Below are positions 43,805 through 55,261 of a stretch of 64,000 nucleotides of DNA, in pieces. The DNA is from Ascarosepion bandense. Its lineage: Eukaryota > Mollusca > Cephalopoda > Sepiida > Sepiidae. Below the pieces are notes generated by a model that worked only from the letters and a program-made list of their open reading frames with translations, had not been told where the DNA came from and did not search any database. The position numbers and the translations under genes were made by a program. Position 1 is the stretch's first letter, and each line of letters starts with the position of its first letter. The stretch covers positions 3,660,001 through 3,724,000 of the forward strand of contig JBBBDQ010001156.1 in assembly GCA_037127315.1 (NCBI GenBank), read 5' to 3'.

Positions 43805-43915
43805 TAGAAGCTTACTTTTTTTTCAACGTAGTCTCCCAGCACTGTCACACACTTTTCCCATCTGTACACAATCTTCCGTATTCCCTCAGCGTAAAAATCT
43901 TAGGACTGATGTCTC
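43805..43915 (-). pseudogene. mariner transposase carboxyl-terminal remnant
   Basis: Minus-strand frame GIRKIVYRWEKCVTVLGDYV with a following EKK and a stop near 43804. It is the usual carboxyl end of one mariner lineage. The rest of the transposase is deleted or unreadable. Confidence 0.75.
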
Positions 43916-44117
43916 AGCCAATCGCTCACAACATTTTGACTTCATAGTCACTTTCAAACTTCGTACCTCGCGTGTACGCTCTCAAGAGAATAAACAGTTG
44001 GTCATCTTTGTTAATCTCCAAAACTCTCAAAGTTATTTTTCCAATCTGCAAAAAATTAAATCACTTTGAAAAAGAAGTGAAGCAAAAAATAATAAAAAGA
44101 AACTAAGCTTGTATCTG

Positions 44118-44904
44118 TATTAGAAGTCCTCATACCTAAATTTCACCGTATTTATTGAATGACCTTCATAGAAGTCCTTAAACTGAAAAATTCGCCTTAT
44201 TTATTGAATGACTCTCGTAGAAGTCCTTATACCTAAAAATTCACCTTATTTATTGAATGACCCTCGTAGAAGTCCTTATACCGACAAATTCACCTTATTT
44301 ATTGAATGACTCTCGTAGAAGTCCTTATACCAAAAAATTCACCTTATTTATTGAATGACCCTCGTAGAAGTCTTTATACCGAAAAATTCACCTTATTTAT
44401 TGAATGACCCTCGTAGAAGTCCTTAGACCGAAAAATTCACCTTATTTATTGAATGACCCTCGTAGAAGTCCTTGTACCAAAAAATTCACCTTATTTATTG
44501 CATGACCATCGTAGAAGTCCTTGTACCAAAAACTTCACCTTATTTATGGAATAACCCTCATAGAAGTACTTATACCAAAAAAATTCACCTTATTTATTGA
44601 ATGACCCTCATAGAAGTCCTTATACTGAAAAATTCGCCTTGTTTATTGAATGGCTCTCATAAAAGTCCTTGTTCCAAAAAATTCACCTTATTTATTAAAT
44701 GAACCTCATAGAAGTCCTTGTACCAAAACATTCACCTTATTTATTGAATGACCCTCGTAGAAGTCTTTATACCAAAAAATTCACCATATTTATTGAATGA
44801 CCCTCGTAGAAGACCTTGTCCCGAAAATTTCACCTAATTTATTGAATGACCCTCGTAGAAGTCCTTGTACCAAAACTTCACTTTATTTATTGAATGACCC
44901 TCGT
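44118..44904 (-). repeat. 50-bp satellite from the mariner terminal repeat, ~16 units
   Basis: Units read accttatttattgaatgacc and ctcgtagaagtccttatacc. Divergence between units is moderate (about 5-15% by eye). The same unit in the other orientation makes the 21.7-22.4 kb array. Confidence 0.9.
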
Positions 44905-45179
44905 AGATAGCAGCTTCGTTTTGGAAGCCTTAAAAGTTGCACTTAATATCTCGAAAGCCTTCGAAATGGTTTGACATACTAGCCTTCTGTTCAAGCTCCA
45001 GAGCTACGTCATATCTTGATTAGTGTTTGATTTAATCCAATCGTTCCTATCAAGTTGTCAAATGAAAATCTTGGTTTCATGCCAGACAAAACTGAGCAAT
45101 AAAGTTTATTTTTTCATGTAGAATTCTGAAGTGAAGTTCTTTTGCTTTTCCCTCTTCACTTCTCTTGTTAATTCGTATC

Positions 45180-45645
45180 GATCTAATTGTCAGATTTCTC
45201 TCATTTTTTCTCTGTGGCATGCTTTTGAAATAATGTGTATAAAGTCTCCTTGTATTTATTGTGCTCCTTCGAAACGTGGTTGATCATGGCTTTTAATATC
45301 TTCCGATTTCTTGAAGACGTTAGTAAGGTCTGTTCTTTCACCACCCCACTAACTCTCTTTTCTGTGATCCATTTACAAAAGTATGTTATTTCTACTGTCA
45401 TAGTACCTTCCATATGTCCTATGAGCATCGAATTTTCTAAGCCCCCTTTCCTCATTATAACTCCTAGAAATTTCAACTCTCTTTCCTTTATTCTAATTTC
45501 TATAAAGCTTCCTCGTTACTCACATATTCCAACAAATGTATTCTCAATAAACTTCTGTAAAAACCCCATTTATGTTGCTTTAAATCCCCTCTTCATTTGT
45601 GAAGAGATTATCCAAAAGTCAGTGCCATTATAAGAAGAATTATAT
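45180..45645 (-). mobile_element. LINE-R carboxyl terminus
   Basis: The minus strand reads FWIISSQMK near 45590-45625, then LKFLGVIMRKGGLENSMLIG and KRVSGVVKEQTLL, ILKAMINHVSKEH. The 91-codon open piece is the last part of the LINE. A mariner (45648-46172) separates it from its upstream part. Confidence 0.8.
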
Positions 45646-45647
45646 TA

Positions 45648-46172
45648 CGAGGTCCGTCTGAAACGTAAAAGGACTTATCCGTTTTTCAATGTAAGATGCC
45701 TCGTACACAGGGAGTTCTTGCCTCAGAGTCAGACGATAAATCAGCAAGTCTACAAAGTGATCCTATGTCGCTTGCTTCGCTCAAAAAAGACTAGAGTTGT
45801 GACAGGACAAATTGTGACTGCTTCAACACAAATGCTCACAATGCCCTTAGAATCCGGCAGTTCCTGGCCGAGAAGCACATCGACGTAATGAAACAACCTC
45901 CCCTATTCACCTTATCCTATTTTGTTTGAATTTTTCTTTTCCTTAATCTTAATGGAACCCATTTTGCAGACGTAGGGAGCCATCTAGAAGACCGTAACTG
46001 CGTAGCGAGGAGTATCCAAAAAGAATCTTTCTAGCAGTACATATAAGTATGGAAGGGAAGATGGAAAAGTACATTAGACTCCAAGGGGATTATTTTAAAG
46101 GGAAACCATTTTGTGTGAAATTCAAGTAAATTGTTTGTGGCATCAGTCATGTTACATTTCAGACAGACCTCG
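45648..46172 (+). mobile_element. mariner remnant, 525 bp, inserted in LINE-R
   Basis: Terminal inverted repeats acgaggtccgtctgaaa and tttcagacagacctcgt flank it at TA (45646-45647, 46173-46174). Inside, the plus strand has NAHNALRIRQFLAEKHIDV and, in shifting frames, THFADVG and a carboxyl end like IILKGNHF. Most of the transposase amino half is deleted. Confidence 0.85.
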
Positions 46173-46184
46173 TAAATAATGATT

Positions 46185-46430
46185 CAACAGAAGAGGAATT
46201 ATATGATTTTCTTCTTTACTAATACTTTGATTAGCTTCTGAATGATACTTTCGTTACTCCAAAGCGCCTTTGGATTTCAGTCTCACATTTGTATCCTCTG
46301 TTAAAAGATTTCCCAGATAGTTTAAATGCTCGTAGTTGTTTGATTTTGATATCTTCGGTTTGTATTTCGCATCTTTGCTTCTACCTTGTCAGCAAAAGGA
46401 ACAAAGGCTTTTATTAATAAAGTTAAAAGC
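46185..46430 (-). mobile_element. LINE-R upstream part of the mariner-split copy
   Basis: The minus strand reads CEIQTEDIKIKQLRAF, KCETEIQRRFGVTK and SFRS. It precedes the 45.2-45.6 kb part in coding order with ~30-40 codons missing between them. Confidence 0.7.
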
Positions 46431-46434
46431 ACTG

Positions 46435-46770
46435 GATATGTCGATAAACTACATCCGGAAATTAAATCTCAGATCGGAATATTGGCGGTTTTGAGGAGCG
46501 TGCAACCACCTGTTATGGGGACATAGTTAATCTTAAAATATTATGAAGGTGTAAAATATTTTTATAGCACAATTACCAGCAATACATTTTATATAAAAAC
46601 GGGCCAATAATATATATTTATAGTAAACTGATCAACTATACATTTTTAAAGCAAAATGACCAGCAATGCATTTTATAGGAGACTTACAAAGATTCATTCT
46701 ATAGCAAAATGACCAATGATGCATTTTATAGAACTTACCAAGGAAACATTCTTTATATCAAAATGACCAA
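46435..46770 (-). repeat. Family E copy, inverted
   Basis: On the minus strand about five units with tgcattgctggtcattttg and a flank with cacgctcctcaaaaccgcc and ggatgtagtttatcgac. The flank abuts LINE-R. Confidence 0.7.
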
Positions 46771-46897
46771 CACAAATAAACCCTTGATAATGGCTAGACA
46801 GTGGTTGGATAAATAAAAGATGAGGACAATTTTCACATAACTTATAAACTAAAAAGAAAAACTACATAAAAAACTTAACTACAGGACATGCCTAAAT

Positions 46898-46899
<2 letters not shown>

Positions 46900-46949
<50 letters not shown>

Positions 46950-46963
46950 TGTGTATTTGGCAT

Positions 46964-47010
<47 letters not shown>
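46900..47010. repeat. (TA)n tracts
   Basis: Two TA runs separated by about 20 bp. Confidence 0.95.
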
Positions 47011-47011
<1 letters not shown>

Positions 47012-47202
47012 GCTAGCTATTTACTTTGTTTGCTCGACTTGCGTATTGGCCGCTTTTTTGTTTTAGGTTACTCGTCTCGGGTTTTTTTCTTTGGGCTACG
47101 TACTTTGACTGATGTTCAAGTGCTTACCTCGTTCTTTTTTATTACCATTTTTTCCTTCCGCGTATGTACTCGGAGGGTTTTTCGAAACGAGTATAGCGAT
47201 AA

Positions 47203-47250
<48 letters not shown>

Positions 47251-47340
47251 TGAGCTCTCTGCCTGCATCACTTTTCAATGTTAGAAATTTTTAATATTGA
47301 TTAGGATCAGGTTCTTGGCATTTACCTTCCTACTCTTCCA
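47011..47340. other. No gene; (TA)n and a dispersed repeat
   Basis: A TA run lies at 47210-47246. The part 47250-47335 matches 18950-19047. Frames crossing the TA run are artefacts. Confidence 0.6.
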
Positions 47341-47369
47341 CTTCGATTAAAGAAAACAAATATATACAT

Positions 47370-47370
47370 A

Positions 47371-47456
<86 letters not shown>
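47370..47456. repeat. (TA)n-(TG)n compound microsatellite
   Basis: A TA run passes straight into about 45 bp of TG. Confidence 0.95.
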
Positions 47457-47457
<1 letters not shown>

Positions 47458-47487
47458 ACTTATCTATGTGTTTATTGGCTGGTCGTC

Positions 47488-47742
47488 CGAAATGTCTCGA
47501 AAGAGACATGACTGACTGTGCTTAACATTTTTCCCGCAGTAGGTTGCCATTACTTCCTGCGGTAGACTGGTTGCCAGCCAAGGCTATAGAACCAAACCTG
47601 TCCTGTTATTTGACGCATAGCTGGAGGGAAGAGATAGATTAATACCTTTCCCAATGGTATTTGCGCGTAAGTGAATGCAAGGAATTCAACTGGAATTCGA
47701 ACTCGATTCTCCGATTTCTCGTTCTGAGCCGATATCCACTGC
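47488..47742 (-). mobile_element. SINE-1 copy, minus strand
   Basis: It lacks the tail end. It runs from cgaaagagacatgactgac to gccgatatccactgca. Box B-like sequence is present (gagttcgaattcc on the minus strand with one change nearby). Confidence 0.9.
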
Positions 47743-48215
47743 ATCTTAACTTAGAGTACCCCATTAAATTCCGTTCTATATAGCCAAACATTTCCTTAGA
47801 GTGAACGACCAATATTTTTCTTTTCTTTTGGCGCCGCTGCTATGCAATCGGTAATTTAACCACTATTTTCGCCGCTTCTATCTTCTTCTTCGGCATTTTG
47901 CTTTTTCTTTTTTTTTTTTTTCTATTTCGCTCCATCAATTCCAATTCATTTTCGCTTTATTCATTTTTATTTATGCCTCATTTTCCCCTCAGCAAACAAG
48001 TGGGCGAATGTAAAATCGCTAAAAACGCAGAAATGACCAACACATTCACATACTCCGATAACTCTCTTTATATGCATTTAGCACTGCGTCTGGAAATATA
48101 TATATGTATATATATATATATACTTTACATATATATATATATATACTTATATATTATATATATACTTTATATATATATAATTATATATATATATACTTAT
48201 ATATTATATATATAT

Positions 48216-48251
<36 letters not shown>

Positions 48252-48272
48252 CACTTATATATCTATACTTTT

Positions 48273-48314
<42 letters not shown>

Positions 48315-48471
48315 AAAAAGTGCGAAAATCAGTGAACGTTTTGTTTAAAGTGTAAATTTATTGTTGCTATTAATATTATTATTACTTGCTTTCTGTATTG
48401 TATATTAAGCGTCCATAATTGTATTCGAATCGCTACACGTGATTCATGTCTAAAGTTTACTCTCTTTAGCC

Positions 48472-48519
<48 letters not shown>

Positions 48520-48679
48520 TGATAAACACTTTTCTGAATATTTTTCATTCATATAATTATATATGTTTAACTTCGTATCATCTTACACTTTTACACAGAA
48601 ATCTCACGCACAAAGCTATACACGGCTCCACAAACACATGAACACACTTTCGCCATACACATGCGCGCACTCTAACACA

Positions 48680-48715
<36 letters not shown>
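47743..48715. repeat. AT-rich sequence with many TA-type microsatellites
   Basis: TA/TATAT runs at 48100-48310, 48475-48520 and 48684-48715. Frames with YIYI repeats are artefacts; no gene was seen. Confidence 0.85.
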
Positions 48716-48716
<1 letters not shown>

Positions 48717-49719
48717 TTATGATTTGGTAAATATATATCTATCTTTCTCTCTCTTTTTATATATATACATATATCCTGATTGAAAATTATACATATATAT
48801 ATACATTCAAAAACATTATTGGTGGTACGTAACTTGAGTATTGCCGTAAAGACGTATAGCTGAATATTACTAAGGATAATTGAAACAAAAAAATAAGAGA
48901 AACCAATCGGTTTCGCACCCGCTCTTGACAGTTTTTAAACGGGAGAAAAATTAGTAATCACGTTCTATAATTTTGGACTTTCCGCCACTTTACTGGCCAT
49001 TTTCAAGGGTGTTATTTTTCCGATGTTGTTATTTTATACTCATGTTTTAACAATAATGTAATTTCTGTGTTTTTGAAAAGAACCTTTTTTTAAAAGCTAC
49101 CACGTGACGCACGCGACTGGAAATCGCGTCAGCGACTGTCTTTGCTTTTTAAAAAGTTTTCAGAACTCCATTTCTACTGTTAAATGATCTAAGCTTGCAA
49201 CTCTTTGGAAACTACTCATCGTCTGACCATAATAGTAACCTCTCCATCCAAACGAGCGAAGTATTGGAAACCCATTAGATCTTACTGTACCTATTTTTTT
49301 ACATGTCCTATATCGAAAAGAAAGTGTTTAAAACAACTAATAGACACGAGATTTATACAAGGTATGTTAATAACATTTTTCTTGATAAAGAATAGGAACA
49401 AAATTTTAAATCTGAAATCAAATTTTGAAAATAAGTCATAGCTAAAATTTACCTTTGAACTCATGGGCAATAGCCAAATCCCGTTTCTTTACGTTAATAT
49501 TGAGCTAAAAACTAAGAAATTTATCACTTATCTGTATAAAAACACCAGTAAGAACTCTTGTCTCCGTAACTATAATAGACAATGCCCAGAAAGTTTAAAA
49601 TAGCAACAATAACGAACTTCTTAAATAGAGAACATTAAAATTCCTCCTCCCAAAGAATACTTTTGAGCGAACTAAAACACATAAAAAAACATTAGTCATC
49701 AATAATTTTCCCAACTATA
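48716..49719. other. No gene seen (~1 kb)
   Basis: Mostly unique AT-rich DNA. The 78-codon frame at 49205-49441 has no domain I recognise. Confidence 0.5.
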
Positions 49720-49753
49720 TCTAGAATTATTTATAAATGGAAGTTTGTCTGTG

Positions 49754-49810
<57 letters not shown>

Positions 49811-50484
49811 GTTACCTATAGACTCCGAAACGACTGAACAGATTTTCTTGAAAATGTACACAGTTGTACTATAAGCGTCTGCGAGTGTTCTTAGTTAGGT
49901 TTTGCGTCGAGGTACCCCCGATAAATATCGAAAATCGATAATCGAAAAAATTGGGTAATAGAAAAAGTGGTCCGATTTTAATCAAATTTGATACACTCAT
50001 AGACAAAGACATAAGAAACGATATTCAGAAGTTACAAGGTTGCAGTTCTTACAATAGTGCAGAAAATCGATAATATATATATATATATATATAAAAGGCA
50101 AGATGTTTGTGTGTGTGTCTGTTTATCTGCCTGTTTGTCTGTATTTGTTTCAGCCCTTTTATTTTAGTTTTTGCTTCAGGTTTGGCTCTAAGTAGATATA
50201 ATTGTAGTTCTTAATCTCAGCCATGATGCCATTTACTCAGAGGACTTATTTAGCAGTCAAAATCCAGTTTACGACGAAATAAATCTTATTTGATATCGAT
50301 ACCAGGAAATCAAAATTTGACTTACATCCATTCATTTTTCTTTCAGTCTACGGTTTTGCTTTAACTAGAAACAACTATTTCTTTTTAGTCTTTCGTGTCA
50401 ACGTCTAAAGTGTCTGAGCTCCAGGATCATGGATTAGTTTTAAAGCTTTCATTACACCCCAGCAACACCGGGCTATACTGCTAG
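49720..50484 (+). mobile_element. Non-autonomous Helitron, copy 3
   Basis: Starts A|TCTAGAATTATTTATAAATG and ends with the stem ccccagcaacaccggg, then 12 bases to CTAG|T. It has (TG)n at 49755-49808 and (TA)n at 50071-50092, in the same relative places as in copy 1. Confidence 0.85.
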
Positions 50485-50669
50485 TCATTAATAAACAAAT
50501 AAAATGATTAAAAACTACAAAAATTAAGGACAGGAAATTATGATCATTCATTATCGCCAACGTCCTAGAAGGATACGGCACATAAAAAAAGAATAAGATA
50601 GCACATTGTCATAGTATTTATTTGATGTCATAGTGCTTATAGATTGCCAAATTTGGGCCAATATAATTT

Positions 50670-51150
50670 CTTCTATGTGCCCTGTCCCTTCAGGACGTAA
50701 GCGATTATGGCTTTCCAAGTCTTCCTATCCCTGGTGGCTCTGAGCACAACTTCTCCTGTTACACCATGCAACCCTCGTTCCATCATCCACCTGATTAGGT
50801 CCTTCAAATATGTTATCCATTGCTTTTCCTGTCTCTTTTACCCTCTATCTGGCATGTAAGCCCTCCTTCCTCATTATTGTCGATTATGGCTCTCCACAAG
50901 TTATTTTTCCTTTGTAGCTCTTAGTATTACACTTATCCCAGTTTTGTCAACCATCTCCATGTGCTAGTTAGGTAGTTCATTCGCTTCTTTTCTCTGTCTA
51001 AAATGTATGGAGGCATGGACATATTGAGGGTAATCACTTAAAATCTTTTAAGGGATTACCTTCAATATTTCCTCGAGTAACAAATTCTACAAGCCTCGTG
51101 AAGTGCTCGAGAAATTTCAACTGTCCGTTTTTAATTCGAAGTATAAGTGC
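50670..51150 (-). mobile_element. LINE-R 3' end, decayed
   Basis: The minus strand ends with a peptide like AIIAYVLKGQGT before a stop at about 50670, as in other LINE-R copies. Upstream are eroded pieces (EDLESH, LKF-like). Homology is partial. Confidence 0.5.
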
Positions 51151-51314
51151 CCTTTTTATTGAACTAGGTGGTTGTTTGCTGGGCGATCAAACCGTCTTGC
51201 GCCGTGGATAGGTGTCCAGAGCAGTATATCACTTTTTTTTCTTTTTTTTTTTGCTCACCAGCTGTGTTCTGCAAGACGTATTCTTCTTTCAAATCAGATT
51301 TTTCAAATATCAGG

Positions 51315-51778
51315 AATGGTAGGATGCGGTTTCCGGTTTTCTCTTAGGATGCGGTTTCCGGTTTTCTCTTTTCCAATCTTTTCACTCTTTTCCTTTTTTA
51401 TTATTTTTTTTTTCAATTGGAGTAGATAGACTAAACTATCGCCCGGTTCACACTCCACCCACATCTACTGAACAGGTGAAGAGGCTCATCCCTTTTTTCC
51501 TGTTTAGGATGCGGTTTCCGGTTTTCTCTTTTCCAATCTTTTCACTCTTTTCCTTTATTTTTTTTTTTCAATTGGAGTAGATAGACTAAACTATCGCCCG
51601 GTTCACACTCCACCCACATCTATTGAACAGGTGAAGAGGCTCATCCCTTGTTTCCTGTTTAGGATGTGGTTTCCGGCTCTCTCTTTTCCATTCTTTTTAC
51701 CCTTACGTAGCCCCCTGCGCATCAGTGGCGTTACCGCCTTGCTTGGGGTGATATGATTAAAAAAAAAAAAAAAAAATT
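51315..51778 (+). mobile_element. T145 array with LINE-A-type tail
   Basis: Three units, the first with a local duplication of aggatgcggtttccgg, then the tail and a 17-base A run after gatatgatt. Confidence 0.85.
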
Positions 51779-51964
51779 AGATGTTTTCTCGTAGACAAGT
51801 TAAATATAGCTCTCAGCATACGATTGTTGTTTGTATTAAGCTTAGATTTAAAGATTTTAAATAATGTCACCATACGTTAAAATCCCCGCTACAGTGACTC
51901 AAAGAATCTCTGCTTGAGGTTGTCTGATAAATCAGATTTCTAGATTACACCCATTTTATTCAAA

Positions 51965-52210
51965 GAGGCCTAGGTTTTAGCTATGCAAATTTTCACATAC
52001 TTTTCAGTAGGATTTATTTTGCTTCCTAGATATGTAGAAGATTCGACAGATTTTATTGATTCCCATTGGGACAGTTTGTGAAACATAGTTTTACTATGAT
52101 AAATAGCATTATACTTTATTTTCCGTTTAGGATTGGTTTTCCGGTTCTTTTTAAAGCCTTTTGAAATCTCTACTACACCCAGTAACCTCTTTTCAGTAGA
52201 ATTCATTTCG
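51965..52210 (-). mobile_element. LINE-Q RT fragment
   Basis: A minus-strand open piece has HKLSQWESIKSVESSTYLGS and INPTEKYVKICIA. That is the region after the RT catalytic box in LINEs often annotated as type-1 element R2. Confidence 0.6.
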
Positions 52211-52287
52211 TTTCTTTCGTATTTGAAACATTTAAAAGGATCTCAGTGGCTAAGTACACGTCTACGCTTCGTAATTTCTGTAGAGAT

Positions 52288-52603
52288 AATGAGTCAGTTA
52301 AGTGCCATACGTGATACACGCTTGGGCGATCATGTCTCGAAAGAGACATGGCTGACTGGGCAGAAGATTATCCCGCAGTAGGTTGCCATTGCTTTCTGTG
52401 GTAGACTGGTTGCCAACCAAGGCTATAAAACCCAATCTATCCTGTTATTTAACCCCTAACTGGAAGGAAGAGACGGATTAATACCTTTCCCAATGGTATT
52501 TGCGCGTAAGTGAATGCAGTGACTTCAGCTGGAATTCGAACTCGGCTCTCCGATCTCTCGTTCCGAGCCGATATCCAATGCACCACAACGCACATCCTAA
52601 TAT
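52288..52603 (-). mobile_element. SINE-1 copy, full length, minus strand
   Basis: Runs from gtcagttaagtgccatacg to gatatccaatgcaccacaac. It sits between LINE-Q fragments. Confidence 0.9.
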
Positions 52604-52604
52604 C

Positions 52605-53205
52605 CTAAGAGATAATATTCATACTAAAAATGACATGGATATGAGTAACGAGGAAGTTACAGAGGGAAAATTCACAGACTAGATGATCTGTTGTTTCTTG
52701 TTTGTTATCCTGCTTATTGCTTTGGTTTTGCCCTTCATGATCTTCTGTCAGTTGTAATTGATCTTGAGCAACAGTAGCACACCCTTCAAATTTTAGGCTA
52801 GCTGTTCCATCGATTTGTTTGATCTTGAGCCGCATATTTATTGACTCGTTTAAGCTTTTCGTTAAAGTCTTTATTCTTATTTACTCACTAGTTGTGCTAG
52901 GTCGTGACATCTGGCCTTTAAATTTAGCCATCGAGCATAGCTGATGGCTTGTTCATTCATCAGTTTCGATGCCTGGCATTTGAACTCTTTCCTGTTATTG
53001 GTAACTTCATAATGCAACAATGATATTTTCTTCGTTCTTTTACGATCTTTGCCTATCATAAGGAATCTGTTCTCTTTGGTCTTCAAGTACGTGTCAAAAC
53101 CGATAATGATTGTTTTGAAAGTCATCTCGATTTTCCCAAGACACTTCCCATCTAATATTCTTGGGAGATAAATTTTGTTAATGTTTTCTTTTGGGAGGAA
53201 CATTT
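52605..53205 (-). mobile_element. LINE-Q middle-to-late fragment
   Basis: On the minus strand IYLPRILDGKCLGKIEMTFK (a degraded GGRGL motif) and FDTYLKTKENRFL at 53203-52990, then VAQDQLQL and QETTDHLV at 52770-52660. This order matches the post-RT region of R2-annotated LINE proteins. Stops and frameshifts are present. Confidence 0.65.
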
Positions 53206-53920
53206 TTTAAGCTGTCAGCAGTTTTTCTTCGTTTGTGGGTTCACTTCTTTAGTTCTGTTTTCTATTTGATCAGTGCTGGATTTACCATTAAGGAAGATAA
53301 GTACATGTTTAGGGCATCAAGTGAAGCGGGAACAATAGAAAGCGTACTGACATTTCTAAAGAAATAAGTCGAACAGGATTAACGGATTAACATTTTAATC
53401 TGACGGGCGCCATTACGAATGCGGAGATGGCTGACCCGAGGCGAATCTTTATGATAATTCTGATTGGTTAGTAAGACAATCGGCTAAGGGAGTTATGAGG
53501 TTTTTTTGAGGGTTTTTTTTTTTTTTTTTTTTTTTGCTCAATACATCACATCTTCCCTGATGAATAAGTTAGTGTCACTAATTAACTTTATAGGATTTCA
53601 TTTTTGGGAATATCACAGGCTTAGTCTATTCTCATGTTCGTTTCGAATTATTCTGACCATATTCTTATGTGATTCTTTAACGTGCTGGTTTGTTGATTAC
53701 ACGACCATCTCCGGTCACAGTTCTGTTTAGGATCTGGTCGGGACTCATTTGACAGTGTCACCTCGGTTCTTTCTGGATGGGTTTACCGAGCATAGGTGTT
53801 GTTCTGAGTTGGAACTGATAATCAATTACTCCTAATGGTCATATTTACTTTCAATTTCTTCTATATTTATTTCCAGTTGGCGTTTCTGCGATGAAAGTTA
53901 TTGGCTGATGTCTATTCTTT
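53206..53920. other. No gene; poly(T) run
   Basis: A T run at 53514-53536. The rest is unique sequence. Confidence 0.5.
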
Positions 53921-53924
53921 TGCA

Positions 53925-54330
53925 CTATTCTCCGGCACATGCTAGTGTACCTAACCTGCAGATGTATGAAGGCATTAAAATGTAAGTGTTTAGGGTCCCA
54001 GTGGGTCTTAATCCGGTCCTGTATTTGATTTTATGGAAATTGAAAGTGATGACTAGTACGACAATGGTATGGTGACTAGTGATTACTAATACTAATACTA
54101 ATAATAAGGCGTGGACTATTAGGATTTCTTTCAATTAGTCTATCGGAAACATTTCTAATCAATCCGAGGGCTCCAACTAAAACTGGAATTATTGGTGACC
54201 TCATGTGCCATATTTTTGAGATTTCAAGATCCATGATAGCTTTCTGTAACTGGGTCTGGGTAATATTCATATCAGTTTCTTGTAGTTTCCTCCCTGTAAA
54301 TGCTGCATATCTTCCAGTGCAGATATAGAC
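53925..54330 (-). mobile_element. LINE-Q carboxyl-terminal fragment
   Basis: Minus strand: MDLEISKIWHMRSPIIPVLV followed by GALGLI, the conserved carboxyl block of this LINE type, preceded by a short ICTGRYAA-like piece. It lies upstream (minus-strand sense) of fragments that should precede it, so the order is scrambled. Confidence 0.65.
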
Positions 54331-54504
54331 CTACTTTGTCTTACGGAGTATTATATTATTCTTATTATTGTTAGTTCACTGAAATATATTGAAATAGCTA
54401 TACTGAATGATGCGTAAAATAACTGGTTTAATCATGGGGTTATATGATATAGCAAAGGTAGTCTATGTGTAGGTGATGGGAGCGAAGTAAAATTGGATTT
54501 TATT

Positions 54505-55035
54505 TTTAATCGTGTCACCCCAAGCAAGGCATTCCACTGCCACTATAGCGCAGGGGGTTACATATAAGGATTGGGTATAGGAAATGTCAGGGTCAGAAGG
54601 AGGGTGATAGACGACGTAGGATGTACATAGGGAGAGAGTTGGAGAGAGTGAGTGTGAGTTAGTGTGTTAGGAGGTGTCTATTGACCTTACATTTAAACTC
54701 CTGGAGGTTGTAGCCGTCGGGGAAGCAAGCATGCGGTAGGGAGTTCCACAGGCGGGAAGTGCGAGGAAAGAAGCTGTTGGAGTAGAAATTGCGGTTACAT
54801 TTAATCGGTTTCACTGTAAAAGGGTGGGACCTAGTTGCCAATCTAGTATCTCGTGCAAATTCACATCTAGGGGGTACCAGTGATTTAAGTTCATCAGAGC
54901 AGAAGCCATGAAAGTATTTATAGAAGAGGCACAGGGATGCCACGTCACGACGGTGAGAGAGATACTGCAGGCGGTCAGCCAAGTCGGTATCAATCACATT
55001 ACAGATTCTTCGCTGTATTTTGTCCATCTGTATTT
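54505..55035 (-). mobile_element. LINE-A carboxyl terminus and tail, best-preserved copy
   Basis: Open from MDKIQRRICNVIDTDLADRL through SHRRDVASLCLFYKYFHGFC, later HPFTV, FFPRTSRLWNSLP and FKCKVNRHLLTH to a stop at 54659. A UTR and the tail follow to 54505. No internal stop in ~120 codons, so it is younger than the 30-kb copy. The 5' end is truncated at a T-rich tract. Confidence 0.9.
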
Positions 55036-55260
55036 TTAAGCGTTTTACACGCGTTCTTCTGGCCTTTCCTTTTCTTTTCAGTTTTTTTTTTCTTCTGTCA
55101 TTTCTTTTCTGCAAAGGTTCCTTTTGCTGTTATTCCTTCCATATTGCTTATCTTCCTTCGAATCATTTCCAGCCTTCATTTTTCCTTCTGATTCTATATC
55201 TTTTTATTATCTAATTTTGCCTTTCGTTTGCATGATTTGTTTCTTCTTCTTCTTGCTTAT
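55036..55260. other. T-rich linker
   Basis: Pyrimidine-rich sequence with no repeat or gene recognised. Confidence 0.4.
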
Positions 55261-55261
55261 T

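Larger units (their letters stand above)
43747..44904 (-). mobile_element. Deleted mariner with expanded terminal repeat (50-bp satellite)
   Basis: Bounded by TA on both sides within LINE-A: the LINE reads gatggttaa up to 43745 and resumes at gatagcag (44905). The left terminal repeat is acgagggtcattcaataaat. Inside, the minus strand ends a transposase (RWEKCVTVLGDYVEK to TAG, ~43810-43900). From 44118 the inverted terminal repeat is repeated about 16 times at 50-bp spacing, and the last unit forms the right end. Confidence 0.85.
42608..45100 (-). mobile_element. LINE-A copy with inverted 5' end, hosting two nested insertions
   Basis: 3' part on the minus strand: tail at ~42630-42690, LWNSLP motif near 42885, and LDKIQ and SHWRNVFSLCLFHKYFHGFC at 43480-43610, up to the N-x-SK region at ~44929. 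From ~44930 the sequence switches to plus-strand LINE coding (DISKAFEMV, LLFKLQSY, LIQSFLSS). The RT catalytic block between the parts is absent. This is the signature of twin priming. A solo LTR (43049-43473) and a mariner/satellite block (43747-44904) lie inside it. Confidence 0.75.

Noticed and set aside
43745..44910. CRISPR-like array of 50-bp units
   Set aside because: No spacers; the unit is a mariner terminal repeat.
48104..48355. Peptides of repeated YIYI
   Set aside because: (TA)n microsatellite translation.
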